A stretch of DNA of 64,000 bases from JAHZMA01 sp965205905. GTDB taxonomy: Bacteria > Pseudomonadota > Alphaproteobacteria > JABAAW01 > JAHZMA01. The number at the start of each line of letters is the position of its first letter. Position 1 is the stretch's first letter. The notes below the pieces were generated by a model, which saw nothing but the letters and a program-made list of their open reading frames with translations, was not told where the DNA came from and did no database searches. Shown piece by piece: positions 27,641 through 37,541 of this stretch. The stretch spans positions 1-64,000 of the forward strand of contig CBDBHZ010000011.1 in NCBI GenBank assembly GCA_965205905.1. The letters are read 5' to 3'. The translations under genes were made by a program, and so were the position numbers.

Positions 27641-29461
27641 ATGTTCTCTATTTTTAAGCCTTTTCGTGAGTTTCAGCAAAGATTTCATTTTTGCAGATGG
27701 TTTGATGTGCCGATATTACTTTTGGGTGGTGTTATTATCGGCATTTTAGAATTGGTAACTGTTACCGCTTTGATTCCATTGATGTTACTGATTCTAGACC
27801 CTGAAAATGCTGTAAAAGGGCGTGTTTTAGGTTTTTTATACCGCCATAGCCCCGCCGATACAATCAATGAATTTGCGATTTTATTAGCGCTTGCTATTAT
27901 GGTAATTCTATGCTGTAAAATCATTATAACCATTGTGTCTTTTAAAGTTGAGTTTTATATCGTTAGAAAATGGCAAGAAAAAATCACCGCTCAAATATCA
28001 AATGCGGTTTTATATGCGCGTTATGACCGTTTGCAACAATATGTTTCTACCAATATTATGAACAATATGGGCGGCGGTATTAGCAATGTGATGCAGCATT
28101 ATTTTTCGGAACTGATTGTTGTATCGCGAATGTTTATATTATCATTAATATTCACCTCATTTGCGATGATTATTAATTTTACCGCGAGTATGATTGTGTT
28201 TACTTTTGGGTTGGTGATGGTTGGATTATTCACTTATGCGAGACGAAAATACTTAAAAAATTTGGGTGAAAAGCTACGGAAAGTGGATGAGCAAAACCTA
28301 GCATTATTACAATTAATGATTTTAGGAATTAAAGAAATTAAAGTATCTCTCAAAGAGCGTTATTTTTTAAGTAAATATCAGCATGTTACCCGCAATAACG
28401 CAAAATTAGGTTTAGATTTATTATTTTCGCATAATTTACCAACATTATTTGCTGAATTTATTGCTTTATTTGTGATTTTATCTACCTTTATAGTGTTGGT
28501 TGCGTTTAGCAATAATATTCAAGATGCTGTGATACAAATCTCTATTTTATTGTTTCTAGGGATGCGTTTTATTCCATTGATGAGTCGGTCGATGACGTCA
28601 TTATCATGGATTAGCAGCACCCATGCTTCTATCAATAAACTATTGGCATTATATGATGATTTATCAACAGATGGCGAGGTGATAGCTGATGTGATTAAGC
28701 CAATCCATTTCACCAAACAATTGAAATTTGATGATGTTTCGTATCATTATGATAGTGATACGAAAAATGCGGCGCTCAGCAATATCTCATTACAGATTGA
28801 AAAAGGGCAACATATTGGCATTGTGGGACCATCGGGTTCTGGTAAAAGCACGGTAATTCATATTATCATGGGCTTTTTGCAAAATTATCAGGGCAACTAC
28901 TATGTTGATGGGCAAAACATAATAGCTGATAATGTGTTGGCATTACGTAAATTAACAAGCTTTGTTGACCAGCATCCTTTTTTGATGAATGATAGCTATT
29001 TGGCAAATGTTGCCTATGGTGAAGAGCCCGATGAAATTGATGAGACAAGTGTGCGCGAACAGTTGCAAAAAGTAGGGTTACTTGACCATGTGATGAAATC
29101 AAAAGACGGGCTTTACAGTAGCATTGGCGAAAACGGACGGTTTCTTTCTGGTGGGCAACGGCAAAGACTATGTATCGCCCGTGCCTTTTATCGCAAATCA
29201 CAGATTCTGATATTAGATGAGGCCAGTAGCGCACTTGATATGGATAGCGAGGCAGAATTAACCGCATTGCTGAACAGTTTTAAGAATGATATAACCATCA
29301 TTTCAATCGCGCACAGGCTTTCCACCTTAAAACATTGTGATAAATTATTTTTCTTGAGCCAAGGTGAAATTGCGGCGCAGGGCACATTTAAGGAATTATA
29401 TAAAAATCACGCTATATTTAGACGCTATGTTAAACAATCAAATATTGATATTAGTGAATGA
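27641..29461 (+). CDS. ABC exporter (permease-ATPase, MsbA/PglK-like)
   Basis: 606 residues. Six transmembrane segments fill residues 20-320. The ATPase follows with Walker A GPSGSGKS (396-403), signature LSGGQ (502-506) and Walker B ILILDEASS (522-530). It is a half-transporter that dimerises, and its context suggests flipping of a lipid-linked glycan or lipid A-like substrate across the inner membrane. The stop overlaps the glycosyltransferase start (ATGA). Toxin or peptide export is an alternative, but the neighbours favour a glycan. Confidence 0.85.
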   Translation: MFSIFKPFREFQQRFHFCRWFDVPILLLGGVIIGILELVTVTALIPLMLLILDPENAVKGRVLGFLYRHSPADTINEFAILLALAIMVILCCKIIITIVSFKVEFYIVRKWQEKITAQISNAVLYARYDRLQQYVSTNIMNNMGGGISNVMQHYFSELIVVSRMFILSLIFTSFAMIINFTASMIVFTFGLVMVGLFTYARRKYLKNLGEKLRKVDEQNLALLQLMILGIKEIKVSLKERYFLSKYQHVTRNNAKLGLDLLFSHNLPTLFAEFIALFVILSTFIVLVAFSNNIQDAVIQISILLFLGMRFIPLMSRSMTSLSWISSTHASINKLLALYDDLSTDGEVIADVIKPIHFTKQLKFDDVSYHYDSDTKNAALSNISLQIEKGQHIGIVGPSGSGKSTVIHIIMGFLQNYQGNYYVDGQNIIADNVLALRKLTSFVDQHPFLMNDSYLANVAYGEEPDEIDETSVREQLQKVGLLDHVMKSKDGLYSSIGENGRFLSGGQRQRLCIARAFYRKSQILILDEASSALDMDSEAELTALLNSFKNDITIISIAHRLSTLKHCDKLFFLSQGEIAAQGTFKELYKNHAIFRRYVKQSNIDISE

Positions 29462-30429
29462 CATATTTACCTGCCATCAATCAAACGCCTCCGCAAATTG
29501 TTGTTTTGATGGTAACTTATCAGCATCAGCAATTTATGGATGAGACGTTACAGAGTATTTTAACGCAAGATATTGATGATTTATTGGTGATTATTGCTGA
29601 TGATGCTTCTAAGGATAAGACCCCCGAAATTTGTCGGGCATGGCAAAAAAAATATCCAAATAAAATTGCTTTAATTTTGCATCAGAAAAATCAAGGTATT
29701 CTTAAAAATAGCAATTCTATCATTCCTTATATTCCGCAACAAGCAAAATATGTATGCTGGTTTGATGGTGATGATTTGTTTTTACCGTCTAAATTACAAA
29801 AACAAATCAATGTTATGCAAGAAAACCCACATTATGCGATGTGCTATCATGATACATTTGTGCGTGATGATAATACTGGCAAACAATATCTTTATAATGA
29901 TACATTGGTTGGTCAGCCCGCACATCAGGGCGATATTTATCAAAAATTGATTATCAAACGTTGTTTTATTTCGTCTTGTAGCACGATGGTAAGATGGTCT
30001 GTTTGCCGTGATAAAATGTTTCAAGAGAATGTTGGTATTAGAAGTGATTGGTTGTATTTTATTGAAATAGCCAAATGCGGTGAAGTTGGTTATTTAAGTG
30101 AGCCATTAGCGGTTTATCGCCGTCATGGTAATAATGCAACGCGCGAATATCCGGATATAACAAGTGAGAAATTGATTTATGATTATCTCTATAAAAATCA
30201 CCCTAATATGCGTTCGGCGATTGATAAGGGATTGATTGGCACTTATTTAGCCTATGCGGTTAAGCATTTGCTGGTAGGCGATGCATCATATACCGCCAAA
30301 TATTCATGGCGAACAATATTATTATCATTAAGCTCACCAAGCAATTTTTTATATTTATTTATTACCCTGCCGCTCACACTTATTCGCAGATTGTTGCTTT
30401 TATTACAAACGGGTAAAATCAATCGGTGA
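29458..30429 (+). CDS. Family 2 glycosyltransferase
   Basis: 323 residues. The GT-A fold N-terminus reads VVLMVTYQHQQFMDETLQSI, then IIADDASKDKTPEI and the DxD-like FDGDDLF. The C-terminus has one likely membrane-associated segment (NFLYLFITLPLTLI). It would add a sugar to a lipid- or protein-linked acceptor in the cytoplasm. Coupled by a 4-bp overlap to the ABC exporter, it closes the glycan operon. Confidence 0.88.
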   Translation: MTYLPAINQTPPQIVVLMVTYQHQQFMDETLQSILTQDIDDLLVIIADDASKDKTPEICRAWQKKYPNKIALILHQKNQGILKNSNSIIPYIPQQAKYVCWFDGDDLFLPSKLQKQINVMQENPHYAMCYHDTFVRDDNTGKQYLYNDTLVGQPAHQGDIYQKLIIKRCFISSCSTMVRWSVCRDKMFQENVGIRSDWLYFIEIAKCGEVGYLSEPLAVYRRHGNNATREYPDITSEKLIYDYLYKNHPNMRSAIDKGLIGTYLAYAVKHLLVGDASYTAKYSWRTILLSLSSPSNFLYLFITLPLTLIRRLLLLLQTGKINR

Positions 30430-30444
30430 GACTAATTCCAAAAA

Positions 30445-30651
30445 TCAATTATTGCTACGCTTTTGTTTCACAATATCGTATGAATCGCCACCAATCCACC
30501 AGTCAGTCTCATTTTTCTCATCTAGCGTAATCCATACAGTTTCAGGTTTGCTGTTAAGTTCTTCCATCGCTGCTTGCGTTACTTTTTTCATAAACGCATC
30601 TTTTTGTGCTTGGGTGCGCCCCTTAAACATTTTCACATTAATCAGTGGCAT
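30445..30651 (-). CDS. 4-oxalocrotonate tautomerase-like protein
   Basis: 68 residues starting Met-Pro, so removal of Met exposes the catalytic Pro1 of the tautomerase superfamily. Arg12-containing KMFKGRTQAQKDAF and VWITLDEKNETDWWIGG fit. It lies 11 bp after clpA on the same strand. The substrate is unknown. Confidence 0.85.
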   Translation of the reverse strand: MPLINVKMFKGRTQAQKDAFMKKVTQAAMEELNSKPETVWITLDEKNETDWWIGGDSYDIVKQKRSNN

Positions 30652-30662
30652 TTTATGTTTCC

Positions 30663-33074
30663 TTATTTTTTGGTTTCTACCTTATTTACGGATTTTTTGA
30701 TGTTTTTCTTATCTGTTTTGCCAACGGTTTTTGTGACGGTCTTAGACGCATTTGGCGCATGGGCAATGAATGTAAATTTCAATGGTGAGTCTTTACCATC
30801 ACCGATTTTCTTATCCATTTTTGCCGTCTTCACTGGTTTTTGATAGCTAACCAAAACCTCGCCACCATTGGTTAATTTGCCGAATAATAGCTCGTCAGCA
30901 AGCGGACGTTTCACATAAGTTTCAATCACCCGTGATAATGGTCGCGCCCCCATATTGGGGTCGTAACCTTTTTTGGCAATCCAAGCCTTTGCTTCGGCAT
31001 CTAAGATGATGGTTACATTTTGCGATGCCATTTGCGTTTCAAGCTCGAAGATAAATTTATCAACAATTTGCTCGATAATATTTGCTGTTAAATGCTTAAA
31101 GCTGATAATACTATCCAACCGATTGCGAAATTCAGGCGAAAATAAACGGTTAATGGCTTGCTCATCACTATCATCTTTTGTTGAGTCGCCAAAACCAATT
31201 TTTTCACGCGATAAATCCACTGCACCTGCATTACTGGTCATCACCAGAATCACATTCCTGAAATCAATCGTCTTGCCTGAATGGTCGGTTAATTTGCCGT
31301 AATCCATCACTTGCAATAGAATATTAAACACATCAGGATGCGCTTTTTCAATCTCGTCTAACAGCAACACGGCATGTGGATTTTGGTCAACCGCATCGGT
31401 TAATAACCCGCCTTGATCATAGCCAACATAACCGGGAGGTGCGCCAATAAGGCGTGAGACCGAGAACCGTTCCATATATTCTGACATATCAAACCGCAAT
31501 AATTTGATGCCCATCCAATGGGCAAGCTGTTTGCATATTTCGGTTTTACCAACGCCAGTCGGTCCAGAAAATAAATAACAGCCAATTGGTTTTTCAGGGC
31601 TACGCAAACCCGCACGCGATAATTTAATCGCGCTATCCAGCATATCAATCGCCTCTTCTTGCCCGAATACCATCGTTTTAAGATTGCGCGCCAAATGTTG
31701 CAACAGTGATTTATCATCTTTAGAAATTTGCCGTGCAGGAATGCGGGCAATTTTGGCAACCACCTCTTCAATATCGCGCACCAAAATTGTCTTTTTGCGT
31801 TTTGATTTTGGCAATAATTGTTGCGCTGCACCCGCTTCATCAATCACATCAATCGCTTTATCGGGCAGGCTTCTATCATGGATATAGCGCACCGATAATT
31901 CAACTGCACTGCGAAGCGCATCGCGGTGATAGGTAATATTATGATGCTCTTCATAATAGCTTTTAATGCCTTTAAGAATTTTGATACTATCTTCAGCATT
32001 TGGTTCTTTAATATCAATTTTTTGAAAACGGCGTAACAAAGCACGGTCTTTTTCAAAATGCGAGCGAAATTCCTTATAGGTGGTAGAGCCGATACAATGT
32101 AGGCTACCATCAGCAAGCGACGGCTTCAACAAATTAGATGCGTCCATTGCCCCGCCCGATGTTGCGCCTGCGCCAATCAGCGTGTGAATCTCATCAATGA
32201 ATAGGATACCGTTTTCTTGCTGTTCCAGCTGTTTCAGAATATCTTTCAGCCGTTCTTCAAAATCGCCACGATAGCGCGTGCCTGCCAATAACGCGCCCAT
32301 ATCCAGCATAAAAATCACTGATTCTTGCAAGATTTCTGGCACATCATTATCCACGATACGGCGCGCTAAACCCTCCACAATCGCGGTTTTGCCAACACCC
32401 GGGTCGCCAACCAAAATCGGATTATTTTTGCTGCGGCGCGATAATATCTGCACCATGCGCTGCACTTCCCAATCACGCCCAATCAGCGAATCAATTTTAC
32501 CCGCCCGTGCTTTTTCGTTAAGATTGATGCACCAATTTTGCAAGGCTGGAAATTCTTGCATGATGTCATCTTCATCGTCGTCATCCTCGTCTTCGTCAAA
32601 ATCTTTGGTGCCACGCACTTTTCTATGCTCGTGCAATTCAGGGATTTTGGCAATGCCATGACTGATAAATTGCACCACATCAAGCCGTGAAATATCTTGC
32701 TGTTGCAGAAAATAAACCGCATGGCTTTCGCGTTCGGCAAATAAGGCAACCAGAATATTACCGCCCGTTACCTCGCTACGCCCTGATGATTGCACATGGA
32801 TCGCCGCGCGTTGCAACACGCGTTGAAAGCTGGAAGTGGGTTGCGGTTGCACCTGTTCATCACGCTTAATATCGTTCAAATCCTCATTAAGAAAATGCAA
32901 TAATGTTTCATTAAGCTCGTTAATATCGCATTGGCAAGCCACTAAGACAGGCAAGGCATCGTCATCATCAAGCAAGGCAAGCAACAGATGCTCTAATGTA
33001 ACAAATTCATGTCCGTGCTGTTTGGCATAGCCAACGGCACGATGCAGGGTTTTTTCAAGGTTATCTGAAATCAT
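30663..33074 (-). CDS. clpA: ATP-dependent Clp protease ATP-binding subunit ClpA
   Basis: About 803 residues from the ATG at 33074, which starts one base after the clpS stop; an in-frame TTG at 33089 would overlap clpS. The Clp_N repeats come first, then an unusual acidic stretch (DFDEDEDDDDEDD) near residues 159-171. Next are the first AAA+ module (Walker A GDPGVGKT, about 223-230) and the second (GPTGVGKT), with the ClpA/B C-terminal region. A lysine-rich tail of about 40 residues follows the usual end. ClpA unfolds substrates for ClpP and works with the ClpS adaptor encoded just upstream; clpP is not in the window. Confidence 0.95.
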   Translation of the reverse strand: MISDNLEKTLHRAVGYAKQHGHEFVTLEHLLLALLDDDDALPVLVACQCDINELNETLLHFLNEDLNDIKRDEQVQPQPTSSFQRVLQRAAIHVQSSGRSEVTGGNILVALFAERESHAVYFLQQQDISRLDVVQFISHGIAKIPELHEHRKVRGTKDFDEDEDDDDEDDIMQEFPALQNWCINLNEKARAGKIDSLIGRDWEVQRMVQILSRRSKNNPILVGDPGVGKTAIVEGLARRIVDNDVPEILQESVIFMLDMGALLAGTRYRGDFEERLKDILKQLEQQENGILFIDEIHTLIGAGATSGGAMDASNLLKPSLADGSLHCIGSTTYKEFRSHFEKDRALLRRFQKIDIKEPNAEDSIKILKGIKSYYEEHHNITYHRDALRSAVELSVRYIHDRSLPDKAIDVIDEAGAAQQLLPKSKRKKTILVRDIEEVVAKIARIPARQISKDDKSLLQHLARNLKTMVFGQEEAIDMLDSAIKLSRAGLRSPEKPIGCYLFSGPTGVGKTEICKQLAHWMGIKLLRFDMSEYMERFSVSRLIGAPPGYVGYDQGGLLTDAVDQNPHAVLLLDEIEKAHPDVFNILLQVMDYGKLTDHSGKTIDFRNVILVMTSNAGAVDLSREKIGFGDSTKDDSDEQAINRLFSPEFRNRLDSIISFKHLTANIIEQIVDKFIFELETQMASQNVTIILDAEAKAWIAKKGYDPNMGARPLSRVIETYVKRPLADELLFGKLTNGGEVLVSYQKPVKTAKMDKKIGDGKDSPLKFTFIAHAPNASKTVTKTVGKTDKKNIKKSVNKVETKK

Positions 33075-33075
33075 A

Positions 33076-33471
33076 TCATTCTTTCTCAATACGGCATTGC
33101 AGCGGATGCTGATTATTGCGTGCTAAATCCATCACTTGCTGGGCTTTGGTTTCGGCAATTTCATAAGGAAAAATACCACAAACACCAACGCCTTTAGAAT
33201 GCACGGTGAGGGTAATCTCCGCCGATTCTTCAGGTGATTTGTTGAATAGGCTTTGCAAAATCAATACCACAAATTCCATTGGCGTAAAATCATCATTGAT
33301 TAAATACACTTTATACAAAGCAGGGCGTTCAGTTTTTTCTTTTGGCGCAAGCAAAGTATTATAATCATGTTTTTTATCATTATCGTTACCATTACCATCA
33401 TGGGCATCGTCAGCCATCGATAAAGGAGCTGATTGTGTGAATATTTTATTCATTAAAAAATAGTGGTTCAT
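33076..33471 (-). CDS. clpS: ClpS adaptor protein
   Basis: 131 residues. The conserved core runs YKVYLINDDFTPMEFVVLIL, HSKGVGVCGIFPYEIAETKA and MDLARNNQHPLQC. The Asn-Asp-Asp and following Met/His positions form the N-degron pocket. The first 45 or so residues are a poorly conserved, Asn/Asp-rich lead, so the true start may be the internal Met at MADDAHD. It delivers N-end-rule substrates to ClpA. Confidence 0.93.
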   Translation of the reverse strand: MNHYFLMNKIFTQSAPLSMADDAHDGNGNDNDKKHDYNTLLAPKEKTERPALYKVYLINDDFTPMEFVVLILQSLFNKSPEESAEITLTVHSKGVGVCGIFPYEIAETKAQQVMDLARNNQHPLQCRIEKE

Positions 33472-33593
33472 TTTATTGACTATCTTCTTTTCATTGATAC
33501 ATTAAACTGATTAATAGGATATAACGAAAAAACCTATCATGCAAGCATTGTTACTCTTCAGTGATAATATTGCATTAATTCATAAATGAAAAG

Positions 33594-34637
33594 ATGATTT
33601 TTAACAAAATGACACCATTAATCCCAATATTTTTATGTGCCGCCTTGTTGATTGATGCAATGCTAGGCGATATGCAAGCACTCAACCGCTTCATAGGACA
33701 CCCCGTGCAATGGGTTGGCAAATTAGCGATAAGGCTAGAAAAAATCTTTAATCATGGCAGTGATGTTTATCGCTTTATCAGTGGCAGTCTCATCACATTA
33801 TTATTACTGTTCTTAAGCGTTGCTTTTGCGTATTTGTTAAATCAAATTGCAGGTAATATTTTCGGCATAATCGCGCAATATGCTTTGTCACTGTTTTTTT
33901 TGGCATGGCTGATATCCGCCCGCCCGCTCCATGATTATGTAAGCAATGTCTATCAGAGTCGCGATGATATGCAAGCGGCAAGGCAGGCATTATCGCATAT
34001 TGTCGGGCGCAAGACTGAAAATTTGGACGAAAATAATATCAGCCGAGCAGCGATTGAAACATTGGCTGAAAATTTCTCCGATGCCGTTATCGCGCCTCTA
34101 TGTTATTTCGCGCTTGGCAGTTTTTACGGCTATGGGCTTGAAGCATTGTTTTTCTATAAAGCATTAAACACGCTAGATTCGCTTTATGGCTATCGTGATG
34201 CGCGTTATTTATATTTTGGCAAATTAGCGGCAATATTAGATGATATGGCAAATTTACTACCCGCACGGTTAACAGGGTTGTTGGTGCTGATGGCAGGCTT
34301 TATTTTGTTAGGTTGGCGAAAATGGCGTATCTGTGCGCTCAGGCTTTATCGTGATATTCCGCCAATATGGCATTATTACTTTACGCCCAACAACCATTCG
34401 CCTAACGCTTGTTGGAGCGAGACCGCCTTTGCGCTGATATTAAATGTTGAACTTGGTGGTAGGCGCGTTTATGAAGGCGGCATTGTACAAGAAAATATCA
34501 TTGGGGTTGGGGGCAAGAAAAATCTGCAATTTGCCGATATTGCCCGCGCCCTGCGGCTTTACCGCATCAGTCTGTATGGGTTGCAAACTATGTTGTTGAT
34601 GTCTTTTTGGACGACTGTTGCGCTTTATCTTTATTAA
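33594..34637 (+). CDS. cobD: Adenosylcobinamide-phosphate synthase (CobD/CbiB)
   Basis: 347 residues, polytopic. IDAMLGDMQALNRFIGHPVQWVGKL at the N-terminus, RDDMQAARQALSHIVGRKT, ENFSDAVIAPLCYF and WSETAFALILNVELGG are family-typical. It attaches the aminopropanol arm to adenosylcobyric acid at the inner membrane. No other cobalamin gene and no cobalamin riboswitch is seen nearby. The last 50 bp overlap the convergent gene at 34588-35025. Confidence 0.92.
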   Translation: MIFNKMTPLIPIFLCAALLIDAMLGDMQALNRFIGHPVQWVGKLAIRLEKIFNHGSDVYRFISGSLITLLLLFLSVAFAYLLNQIAGNIFGIIAQYALSLFFLAWLISARPLHDYVSNVYQSRDDMQAARQALSHIVGRKTENLDENNISRAAIETLAENFSDAVIAPLCYFALGSFYGYGLEALFFYKALNTLDSLYGYRDARYLYFGKLAAILDDMANLLPARLTGLLVLMAGFILLGWRKWRICALRLYRDIPPIWHYYFTPNNHSPNACWSETAFALILNVELGGRRVYEGGIVQENIIGVGGKKNLQFADIARALRLYRISLYGLQTMLLMSFWTTVALYLY

Positions 34638-35025
34638 CCAGTGCCATAATATGGTCACGAAACATCCGTAACAGATAGATGGCAATAATCATCAGCCCTA
34701 GCAAAGTTTTTTCAATCAGACTATCACCAAAAAGCACGGTGATAGCAAGTGCAATCATGCAAAAGAGTGGTAAACCATAATCCATGATTCGAATCATCAG
34801 ATAGCTAGAGACGAGTTTCTTTTCGGTAACGCGCTCATGCCTTAATTGCTTCATATATTCTTCTTTGAAAAATTCAGGGAATGATTTATCAATGCGTCCA
34901 AATTCTGCCAATAAATCGGGCGGAGGCATCGCAGAATTGGGCGATTTGGTATCGGAAGACGCTAGCGCGCTTACAATATTGGCTAATTTATCAGCATTTT
35001 TATCTTTACCAGCATCAGGTTTCAT
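34588..35025 (-). CDS. Hypothetical membrane protein with two predicted helices
   Basis: 145 residues, not recognised. A hydrophilic N-terminal half (FPEFFKEEYMKQLRHERVTEKKL) leads to two hydrophobic segments near residues 86-122 and a basic Ser/Thr/Lys tail. It overlaps the 3' end of cobD on the other strand by 50 bp. It is 15 bp downstream of the next gene on its strand, so the two probably form an operon. Confidence 0.6.
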   Translation of the reverse strand: MKPDAGKDKNADKLANIVSALASSDTKSPNSAMPPPDLLAEFGRIDKSFPEFFKEEYMKQLRHERVTEKKLVSSYLMIRIMDYGLPLFCMIALAITVLFGDSLIEKTLLGLMIIAIYLLRMFRDHIMALVNKDKAQQSSKKTSTT

Positions 35026-35040
35026 GGAATCCTCAATATA

Positions 35041-35466
35041 TTAACTAATGATTGTTGTGAATTTGTTTTCTAGCGCGATAATACCGCATTTGCGCGCTTT
35101 AGCAAATAATTTATCGATAAAACTTTTATCGCAAGCTTGTTTATCCGCATATTTACCCAATGTGCGCCACATTAACAACGCTGCATTACGATGGTCACGC
35201 ACAGGTGATGAGAAATGATGAGAGTGATTCGGGTCGGTTTCATATTTTTTAAGATAGCGATTGATATAGCGGTTATTTTCGGCATGATAATCGGCATGAA
35301 TCTCATCAAAAAAATCACCAAGCGTATAAGATTTTTTATTCAGATGCACAGGTTTGGCATTTGCCGATGCCGAAGCAATATTTAAGGCAGACGCCATAGC
35401 ATTTTTGTGGGCATCTTTGTCCGATTGCGTATTTTGTGGATTTTTATTCATATTGCTACTATACAT
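35041..35466 (-). CDS. Hypothetical soluble protein
   Basis: 141 residues, not recognised. After a low-complexity N-terminus rich in Asn and Ala, residues 45-141 (YTLGDFFDEIHADYHAENNRY ... ALLMWRTLGKYADKQACDKSF) are probably helical and charged. There is no signal peptide or membrane segment. It is the first gene of a two-gene unit with the membrane protein downstream. Its promoter would be divergent from that of the acyltransferase at 35529. Confidence 0.55.
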   Translation of the reverse strand: MYSSNMNKNPQNTQSDKDAHKNAMASALNIASASANAKPVHLNKKSYTLGDFFDEIHADYHAENNRYINRYLKKYETDPNHSHHFSSPVRDHRNAALLMWRTLGKYADKQACDKSFIDKLFAKARKCGIIALENKFTTIIS

Positions 35467-35528
35467 ATTTTATTTGCTATCAGCAAGTGTGATTGTTATA
35501 AACATGACAATGACATTTGGAGTTGTTG

Positions 35529-37505
35529 ATGAAATATAGAGCAGAAATTGATGGGTTGCGTGCGATTGCGGTGATGAGCGTGGTGATTTATCATGCGGAT
35601 TTTTTATTTACCAGCCAACAATTACAATTATTCAAGGGCGGCTATATCGGGGTTGATATTTTCTTTGTGATTAGCGGTTATTTGATTACCAAGATTATTT
35701 TATCAGAGCTACAGACAAAAAACTCATTTGATTTTTTGAATTTCTACGAAAGACGCGCCAGAAGAATATTGCCGATGCTCTTTACAGTGATGGCAGTCAG
35801 CATTCCATTTGCGTGGGTATTGTTGCTACCGCTTGATTTTTTACAATATAGTCAATCCATTCTCTCATCTTTATTTTTTATTTCTAACTTTTTCTTTTAT
35901 CAGATAACCACAGGCTATTGGGCTGAAAATTCTCAACTTTTACCATTTTTGCATACATGGAGTCTGGCGATTGAAGAGCAATTTTATGTGTTCTATCCGA
36001 TTCTATTATTCATTATCCATCGGTTTTTTAAGAATTATATGCTGACATTTGTGATGGCACTATTGCTATTGAGTTTTGAAATGGCGCATCTCTTGAACGT
36101 TGTAAAACAGCAGGATTTGAATTTTTACTTCTCACTCTCGCGCTTTTGGGAATTGCTGGTGGGCGGTATGCTGGCACAATTAGAATTGCGCTATGGTAGA
36201 ATAAAAAATACCGCATTATCAGCAATATTGCCAATCATTGGTCTCTATTTGATGGTCTATGCCATTATATTTTTTGATAAAGATACTATTCATCCGGGCT
36301 TTGTTACTTTGATACCAATATTAGGCGTATGTTTGGTAATAGCATTTGCATCAAAAGATGATTTTGTTGGGCGGTTGTTGGGTAGTAAACCCTTGATGCT
36401 AGTTGGGTTATGGAGCTATTCTATCTATTTATGGCATTTTCCAGTTTTTGCATTCGCACGGATTGATGCAGGCCGTATCAGTAATCAACAAAAAATAAGT
36501 TTGATTATATTGACTATTATTTTATCGGTTATTTCATATTATCTGATTGAAAATCCGATGCGCCGAAAATTATCACGAAAATATGCGCTTGCTATCCTTG
36601 CTGTTGCTTTTACGGCATTAATCGCTTTTTTTGTGGTAGGTGTGCAAAGCAAAGGCTATAGCAAACGTGTGCCACCGATTTTTACCAATCAAAGCCATAC
36701 GAATGTGGCTCAAGCTGAGATAAAGAAAGAGCTTGAAGTTTGTTATTTAAAAACTCTCTATCATAACCCAGCCAATCTGTGTGTTTGGCAAGCTGAGGCA
36801 GATAATTCTAAAGCCACTCTGTATATTATCGGTGATAGCCATATGGGTGAATTGACCTATGGTTTATTTGCTGCTCTCAGGCGTAATTATAATATTGTTA
36901 TTATGAATTATGGTTCTTGTTATTTTAGCCTGTATACGAATCATAATAAAACATCGAATTCTGGTTGCACTTCTTCTTATCAACAAAAACGGTTTGAACG
37001 TATTAAAAATGATGAAAGTGCCATTATCATTATGGGTGGTAGGTTACATAGTCATATGGCTGGGGCTGATGCAACAAATAATAAAACGGTAGATGAGAAT
37101 GTGGTAACGACCATTAATAATGTTATTAATAATGGGCATCATGTTATTGCGGTCTATCCTGTGCCTGAACCGGGTTTTCATGTGCCACGCAGATTGTTGA
37201 ATCAAGCACCTAGAGATAAACAAGAATTTGAACAATGGGTAAAAAATACACCGCTCACGTTACCATTTGCCAATTATCAAAAAAATATGAAAGATGCGTT
37301 TGCGACACTAGATTCTGTAGAACACCCAGATTTTCATCGGATTTATCCACATAAAATGCTGTGTAATACACTCATAGAAGGGCAATGTGTAACCCATACC
37401 GATAAGGAAATTTATTATCGTGATACCAACCATCTCAGCCAAAATGCTGCATATTTAGTCAATCAAAAAATTATTGAAACCATCAATAAAATTATAAACA
37501 GGTAA
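35529..37505 (+). CDS. OafA-like acyltransferase with C-terminal SGNH domain, copy 1
   Basis: 658 residues from the ATG in MKYRAEIDGLRAIAVM. The N-terminal acyltransferase-3 domain has about ten membrane segments, with RAIAVMSVVIYHAD and GYIGVDIFFVISGYLITKII carrying its conserved Arg/His residues. From about residue 380 follows a periplasmic SGNH hydrolase-like domain with the GDSHM serine and the DTNHLSQN Asp-His pair. Such proteins O-acylate lipopolysaccharide or other surface glycans. It is followed 12-40 bp later by a near-identical copy. The two share even the CATGACAATGACATT leader sequence, so they come from a recent tandem duplication. Confidence 0.9.
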   Translation: MKYRAEIDGLRAIAVMSVVIYHADFLFTSQQLQLFKGGYIGVDIFFVISGYLITKIILSELQTKNSFDFLNFYERRARRILPMLFTVMAVSIPFAWVLLLPLDFLQYSQSILSSLFFISNFFFYQITTGYWAENSQLLPFLHTWSLAIEEQFYVFYPILLFIIHRFFKNYMLTFVMALLLLSFEMAHLLNVVKQQDLNFYFSLSRFWELLVGGMLAQLELRYGRIKNTALSAILPIIGLYLMVYAIIFFDKDTIHPGFVTLIPILGVCLVIAFASKDDFVGRLLGSKPLMLVGLWSYSIYLWHFPVFAFARIDAGRISNQQKISLIILTIILSVISYYLIENPMRRKLSRKYALAILAVAFTALIAFFVVGVQSKGYSKRVPPIFTNQSHTNVAQAEIKKELEVCYLKTLYHNPANLCVWQAEADNSKATLYIIGDSHMGELTYGLFAALRRNYNIVIMNYGSCYFSLYTNHNKTSNSGCTSSYQQKRFERIKNDESAIIIMGGRLHSHMAGADATNNKTVDENVVTTINNVINNGHHVIAVYPVPEPGFHVPRRLLNQAPRDKQEFEQWVKNTPLTLPFANYQKNMKDAFATLDSVEHPDFHRIYPHKMLCNTLIEGQCVTHTDKEIYYRDTNHLSQNAAYLVNQKIIETINKIINR

Positions 37506-37541
37506 CATCAATCACACATGACAATGACATTAGGAGATAGT

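Noticed and set aside
33472..33593. Cobalamin riboswitch ahead of cobD
   Set aside because: The 122-bp spacer is AT-rich and lacks the B12-box and the expected hairpins.
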